Assembly (NCBI GenBank): GCA_030522415.1
Contig: CM060113.1
Coordinates: forward strand, 7,722,065 to 7,786,064
Length of the DNA stretch: 64,000 nt
Reading direction: 5' to 3'
Source: Channallabes apus
Taxonomy: Eukaryota > Chordata > Actinopteri > Siluriformes > Clariidae
The notes beneath the pieces were generated by a model. The model saw only the letters and a list, made by a program, of their open reading frames with translations. It had not been told where the DNA came from and did no database searches. Shown here piece after piece: positions 59,772-64,000 of the stretch. A program made the translations under genes and the position numbers. Every line of letters starts with the position of its first letter. The stretch's first letter is position 1.

Positions 59772-61060
59772 ATGAAGACAGAGACACAGAGTGAGGGAGC
59801 GTAAAAGAGGGTGGGATTAAAGAGACAGTGAGGAACATAGATAGACAAAAAAGAAAGAGAAGATGGAGAAGAGGAAGAGAGAGAGAGAAACTGGAACAGA
59901 AAAAAAGCATCAGAGAAGGAGAAAAATACGGAAATGGAAAGGAGGAGAGGAGGAGAGAATAGCAATTAAATGAAGCGAGAGAGAGAAAGGAATAGAGAGA
60001 TTGCATGAAGAAAGAAGAGAAATGAGGGAAAGAAGGGAAATAAGAGAGGTTAAATGGAAGAGAGATAGAGGAGCGAAAGAAAGATTAAGTAAGGAGAAGG
60101 TGAGAGATGGAGAAGAAATTAAGAAAGGAGAGACAGGTGGAGGAGAGAAAGAGGGATTAAGTGAGAGAGAACAAAAATGAGCAATTATGAAGAAAAAGCG
60201 ACTAAGAAGTGCGGCACGGTGGTGTAGTGGTTAGCACTGTCGCCTTGCACCTCCAGGGTCTGGGTTCGATTCCCCGGCCAGGCTCGATTCCCGTCTCTGT
60301 GTGCTTGGAGTTTGCATGTTCTCCCCGTGCTTGGTGGGTTTCCTCCGGGTACTCCGGTTTCCTCCCACAGTCCAAAGACATGCAGGTTAGGCTAATTGGC
60401 GTTCCTAAAAATGACCGTAGTGTGAGAATGTGTGTGTGTGTGTGTGTGTGTGTGCTCTGCGATGGATTGGCACGCTGTCCAGGGTGTACCCCGCCTCGTG
60501 CCCAGAGTCTCCTGGGATAGGCTCCAGGCCCCCCGCGACCCAAAATACAGGATAAAGCGGTATAGAAGATGAATGAATGAAAGCGACTAAGAGGGGAGAT
60601 GGAGAAGAAGTTGAGAAAGGAAAGAGACGGAGGAGAAGAAGAGAAATTAAGCTGGGGGAGAAATAGTGTAAAGAGAGAGAGAGAGACAACAAGAACGAGC
60701 AGTTATGAAGTGAAAGAGGCTGAGGAAAGACGGAGGAGAGACAGAGAGATGAAGGAGGTAGAGAAGAAGGTGAGAACGAAAGACTATAAAGGAAAAGAGA
60801 CGGAGGAGAGGAAGATGAATGAAGACGGAAAAAGAGAAATGGAAGAGAGAAAGAATGGTGTTAAAAGAGAGAAAAGGTCAGAGAGGAGAAGAGGGCGAGA
60901 GAGAAGGGGGGGGGGGCTCAGAGTTTCCGTGTCTGCGCAGAAAATCCCATAGGAATTTTTAGAAGTCTCAAATCCCAAGAAGGGGGAGGAGAGTGGAAAA
61001 AAAAGAACAGAAATGAAGACAAGAGCAGAAAAGAGGAGGAGGAAAGATGGAGAGGTAGAC
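59772..61060 (+). repeat. Purine-rich (GA)-type tract split by a SINE
   Basis: The + strand is dominated by A and G (GAGAGAGAAA, GGAGGAGAGG and similar) in 59772-60207 and 60580-61060. Frames in it are Glu/Lys/Arg-rich low complexity on + and Ser/Leu/Phe-rich on -. Confidence 0.85.
60208..60579 (+). mobile_element. SINE family A, full length with 13-bp target duplication
   Basis: Starts at TGCGGCACGGTGGTGTAG, with GGTTCGATTCCCC as B box, a (GT)n at about 60429-60455 and the tail GCGGTATAGAAGATGAATGA. AAAGCGACTAAGA is present at 60195-60207 and 60580-60592. This is the best reference copy in the window. Confidence 0.92.
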
Positions 61061-61167
61061 TCTGTGACTCTGTGACTCTGAGTCAGAGGGATTACTGTCA
61101 CTAAACTTACAGCACTTCCTCCAGTTATTTTTTCATTTAAATGTTTTATTGTGAAGCGAGGCGGGTG

Positions 61168-61171
61168 ATGG

Positions 61172-61217
<46 letters not shown>
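61168..61217. repeat. (GT)n microsatellite
   Basis: About 23 GT units. Confidence 0.95.
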
Positions 61218-61403
61218 TCAGTCCACACAGGTTCAACACAGAGATCATCAACTGATGCCTCTGTGAAGCTCCATAGGGGGAAACGCAACAACCCCAAGGT
61301 TTTTCTGCTCCACAAGTCTGGAACATGCGCACGCTGGAGATTCAGCAGTCTGACCTGATCTGCTCCGACAACACAGAGGACAAACGTCTGGCTGATATTA
61401 ATA

Positions 61404-61480
61404 CTAACATCATCATCATCATCATCATCATCTTCTTCTTCATCATCATCTTCATCATTATTATTATTATTGTTGTTGTT
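61404..61480. repeat. (ATC)n/(TTC)n/(ATT)n/(TTG)n compound trinucleotide repeat
   Basis: Consecutive trinucleotide blocks CATCAT, CTTCTT, TTATTA and TTGTTG. Confidence 0.9.
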
Positions 61481-61507
61481 AAAGTTTAGGACAAACAGCT
61501 TTCTTTC

Positions 61508-61510
61508 ATT

Positions 61511-61560
<50 letters not shown>

Positions 61561-61618
61561 TCTACACTGTTAAAACATGACTTCACAATCTTCATGAATG
61601 ATACTCTCATTGAGACTG

Positions 61619-61695
<77 letters not shown>

Positions 61696-61700
61696 TGTGT
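61508..61700. repeat. (CA)n and (GT)n facing microsatellites
   Basis: CA run 61524-61555 and GT run 61621-61691, with 65 bases between. Because the two are complementary, the strand could fold on itself. Confidence 0.93.
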
Positions 61701-61751
61701 GTGTGTACGGCTACACAGATGGACGGAATCATCGTGCATGTGTACAGTATA

Positions 61752-62730
61752 TAAACCCATCGGCCACTTCATTAGGACTACCTGTTTAACCAGTTTTTGG
61801 CGTAAATGTCTAATCCGCAGGTCTGATCAGCTGGACGTACTGGATTTAGACATGGTCGAGACGAGACGATCTGCTGAGGTTCAAATCGAGTTTCAGAAAG
61901 GGGGAAAAAATTGTGATTTGGTTGACTTCAAACACGACAAACAGGCTGGTCTCTGGCTGATTTCTGAAACTGCTGATGTACTGCGATTTTCATGCACAAG
62001 CATCTCTAGGGTTTACAGAGAATGTTCTGGAAAAAAAAAGAAGAAAATATCCAGTGAGGGCAGTTTTCTGGGCAAGAACACCTAGTTGATTCAAAAGGGC
62101 AGAGGAGAATGGACAGACTGGTTCAAGCTGATAGAACGGCAACAGTAACTCTAATAATATCTTGTTTTAACCGAAGAGCATCTCTGAACACACAACACGT
62201 CTGACCTCGAAGCAGATGCACTACAGCAACACCACCGCGTGTGCCGCTCCTGTCAGCTAAGAACAGGAAACTGAAGCTAAACTGCACATGGGCTCACCAA
62301 AATCAGGCAGTAGAAGATTGGAAGTCTGGTGAGTCCTGATTTCTTCTGCGACATTCAGATAATCAGGTCAGAATTTGGCGTAAAAAAAAATTTCTTGCAA
62401 CACTTTGCACCCCTTAGTACCACTTGAGCATGGTTTAAATGCCACAGTCTACAGTATCTTCCTGAGTATTATAGCTGACCATGTCCACCCCTTAATGATC
62501 ACAGGATAACATGCCATGGTTATAATTCATCTTAACCTGGCTTCTTGAACATGACGGTGAGGTCACTGTACTCAAATGGCCTCCACAGTCACCAGATCTC
62601 AATCATATTGTGAAACGGCAGATTTACCTCATAGATGTCCAGCCGAGATGGCTGCGTTCCAGTCAGAGCACCCATGTTGACCACCAAAAGCTCCTACAAT
62701 GGGAACATGAACATCAGAACTGAGCAACAG
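61752..62730 (+). mobile_element. Tc1-like element with transposase fossil
   Basis: The left terminus is CGGCCACTTCATTAGGACTA. Transposase scraps in + order: GACATGGTCGAGACGA, GCATCTCTAGGGTTTACAGA (HTH), GTCAGCTAAGAACAGGAAAC, TCAAATGGCCTCCACAGTCA with CCAGATCTCAAT (W-P-P-Q-S-P-D-L-N). Two large deletions and many frameshifts; no right terminus is seen. Confidence 0.75.
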
Positions 62731-62734
62731 AGCA

Positions 62735-63125
62735 ATGGAAAATGTGGCCTGGTCTGGTAGAATCATGTTTTCTTTTCCATCTTACCTGGAGAAGACATGG
62801 CATCAGGATCTACTAACTATATGAAGCGAGTCATGGAGATCCGGTAATGCTTTGTGGGCAATGTTCTGCTGAGAAACCTTAGGTTCTGCTACCCAACCAT
62901 TGCTGCAAACCAAGTAAACCCATTTACCAGTGTTCCCTGGTGGAAGTGTAATGCTCCCTGACACACTCAAAGAGAAAAGAATGGCATGAGGAACATGCCA
63001 ACAAGTTCGAGGTTTTGACTCAGCCTTCAAATTCTGCACATCTCAATCCAGTCGAGCGTCTGTGGGATGTGCTGGAAAAACAAGCTAGATCCTGGGAGGT
63101 CCCACCTCACAACTTAAAGGACCCT
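62735..63125 (+). mobile_element. Tc1-like family D fragment
   Basis: CACATCTCAATCCAGTCGAG and CGTCTGTGGGATGTGCTGGA encode the L-N-P-V-E-R-L-W-D-V-L tail motif. Interrupted by the element starting at 63131. Wording repeats from 63890. Confidence 0.7.
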
Positions 63126-63130
63126 TTATG

Positions 63131-63856
63131 GCGCCTTCACATCAGGGCCCCGGGATTATTTCTGAGAACACTCGAGGACAAAGTCTGATTCATTTTCGCT
63201 CAGTGAGAACACAACCATTCCTCGTTCGGGAACCGCGTCCAAGTACACTTGAAGAGGTGGTCTCGGGAACGGTACAGCATACTCGGGCAAGGATCCAGTC
63301 AAATACGGAAGCCAATCATACTTGAGAACGTTTCTGTTTAGACACGACATCATCAGCTTCATCGGCCTCCTCAACACGCCAATCTCATCCTCTGACCTAC
63401 ACAGCCATGGCTGATACAGTACGGTTGGACATTTTTACCGGAATATCAGTGGTAAGTGTTTCGCCAGCCATGCGGAAGGCCCGGGTTCGATTCCCAGTCA
63501 GTGCCCAAACCCCAGCCACTGGATGCAGTGCCGGTCCCTAGCCTGGAGGGTTGTGTCAGGAAGGGCATCCAGCGTAAAACCTGTGCCAAGTTGTAGTGCG
63601 GACTGAATAGTCTGCTGTGGTGACCCCTGGTCGGGAGCAGCCGAAAGACCAACATCAAGAATATCAAGAATTGTTCTCTTCTTCTGGTGGCTGTAGGTGC
63701 ATACTGCCACCTGCTGTTTCGGAGGGTATAAACATGCGAGTGTACCTGAAAACCGTGGACAAAAAAACAATGTGAATGCTGGCCAGTGTGGGAGAGGGGA
63801 GGGGGACCAATCGTTCCAGATCACGGTACGAATCGATCGTGCCTAATGTGAAAATC
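63131..63856. mobile_element. TTCACATTAGG element, copy B, with nested SINE
   Basis: Left GCGCCTTCACATCAGGGCCC and right GCCTAATGTGAAAATCCC pair as termini. Internal order follows copy A. A family C SINE (63445-63668) is inserted between ATACAGTA and GTAGGTGCATACTGCC. Confidence 0.7.
63445..63668 (+). mobile_element. SINE family C
   Basis: CAGTGGTAAGTGTTTCGCC head, GGGTTCGATTCCCAGTC B box, GGAAGGGCATCCAGCGTAAA body and GACCCCTGGTCGGGAGCAGC-CGAAAG tail. Confidence 0.75.
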
Positions 63857-63869
63857 CCTTGGGTACACG

Positions 63870-64000
63870 CCTTCATTGAATGGAAACAGTTCCATCTCTG
63901 ATGGCAACTGGCAGTATAATGCTCCCTGGTAAGAATGGTGTGAGGAACATGGCAACGAGTTCAAGGTGTTGAAATGCTTCAGAAAAACAAATACGATCCC
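63870..64000 (+). mobile_element. Tc1-like family D fragment, cut by window end
   Basis: TAATGCTCCCTGGTAAGAAT and GAGGAACATGGCAACGAGTT repeat the wording at 62949-63005. Confidence 0.6.

Noticed and set aside
60208..60300. tRNA gene-like A and B boxes (also in the other SINE copies)
   Set aside because: Boxes belong to SINE heads. No acceptor stem or cloverleaf can be formed around them.
59663..61332. Long Ser/Leu/Phe-rich and Glu/Lys/Arg-rich frames
   Set aside because: Products of purine/pyrimidine strand bias and (CA)n; no domain, and the frames overlap on both strands.
1..64000. Frequent TACTGTA/TACAGTA words
   Set aside because: Noticeable by eye, but without base-composition statistics I cannot say they exceed chance or belong to one element.

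Overview
The window reads as an animal nuclear genome segment, almost certainly from a teleost fish. It contains one split vertebrate-type gene with GT/AG introns, dense (CA/GT)n microsatellites, and a deep layer of Tc1/mariner-, hAT-, Tigger- and Harbinger-like fossils. It also carries a tRNA-derived SINE whose wording (CACGGTGGTGTAGTGG head, TTTCTATACCGCTTTATCC tail) is typical of ostariophysan fishes, perhaps a catfish. That lineage call is from memory of repeat families and is tentative. Nothing looks prokaryotic, and no CRISPR array, operon or defence system is present.

The only intact gene I can support is quinoid dihydropteridine reductase (QDPR/DHPR), on the + strand from 11649 to 29043 in seven exons. 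The exons join in phase to 239 codons plus TAA. The protein keeps the NADH-binding glycine motif, Asp37, the Trp86 region and the Tyr146/Lys150 pair. It regenerates tetrahydrobiopterin from quinonoid dihydrobiopterin. The CDS is clean, but its surroundings are heavily repeat-invaded. Two inverted copies of a terminal-inverted-repeat element, each with an NRF1-like site and a CACGTG E-box, flank exon 1. Exon 5 sits between a (TC)21 acceptor tract and a SINE that begins about 13 bases after the donor. Exon 3 has a weak GTCCAG donor.

Region by region: 1-11.5 kb is upstream repeat-rich DNA (Harbinger-like fragment, T-rich low-complexity block, Tigger fossil, SINE-like pairs, deleted Tc1 element). 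11.6-29.1 kb is QDPR; its introns hold a Tc1 element nested in an ACTT-rich repeat, two hAT elements with perfect 8-bp target duplications, and a decayed minisatellite interrupted by another hAT element. 29.1-64 kb has no recognisable gene. It holds SINEs (two with clear 11-13 bp target duplications), several Tc1/mariner transposase fossils, four ACTT-rich hAT-like elements, a 385-bp-arm palindrome with about 99% arm identity (57789-58746), and about 1.2 kb of purine-rich sequence split by a SINE.

I found no evidence for a new biological system. The observations most worth checking are the palindrome, the repeat pair around the QDPR promoter, and the repeat-squeezed exon 5. All element family names rest on motif recognition without a database search.
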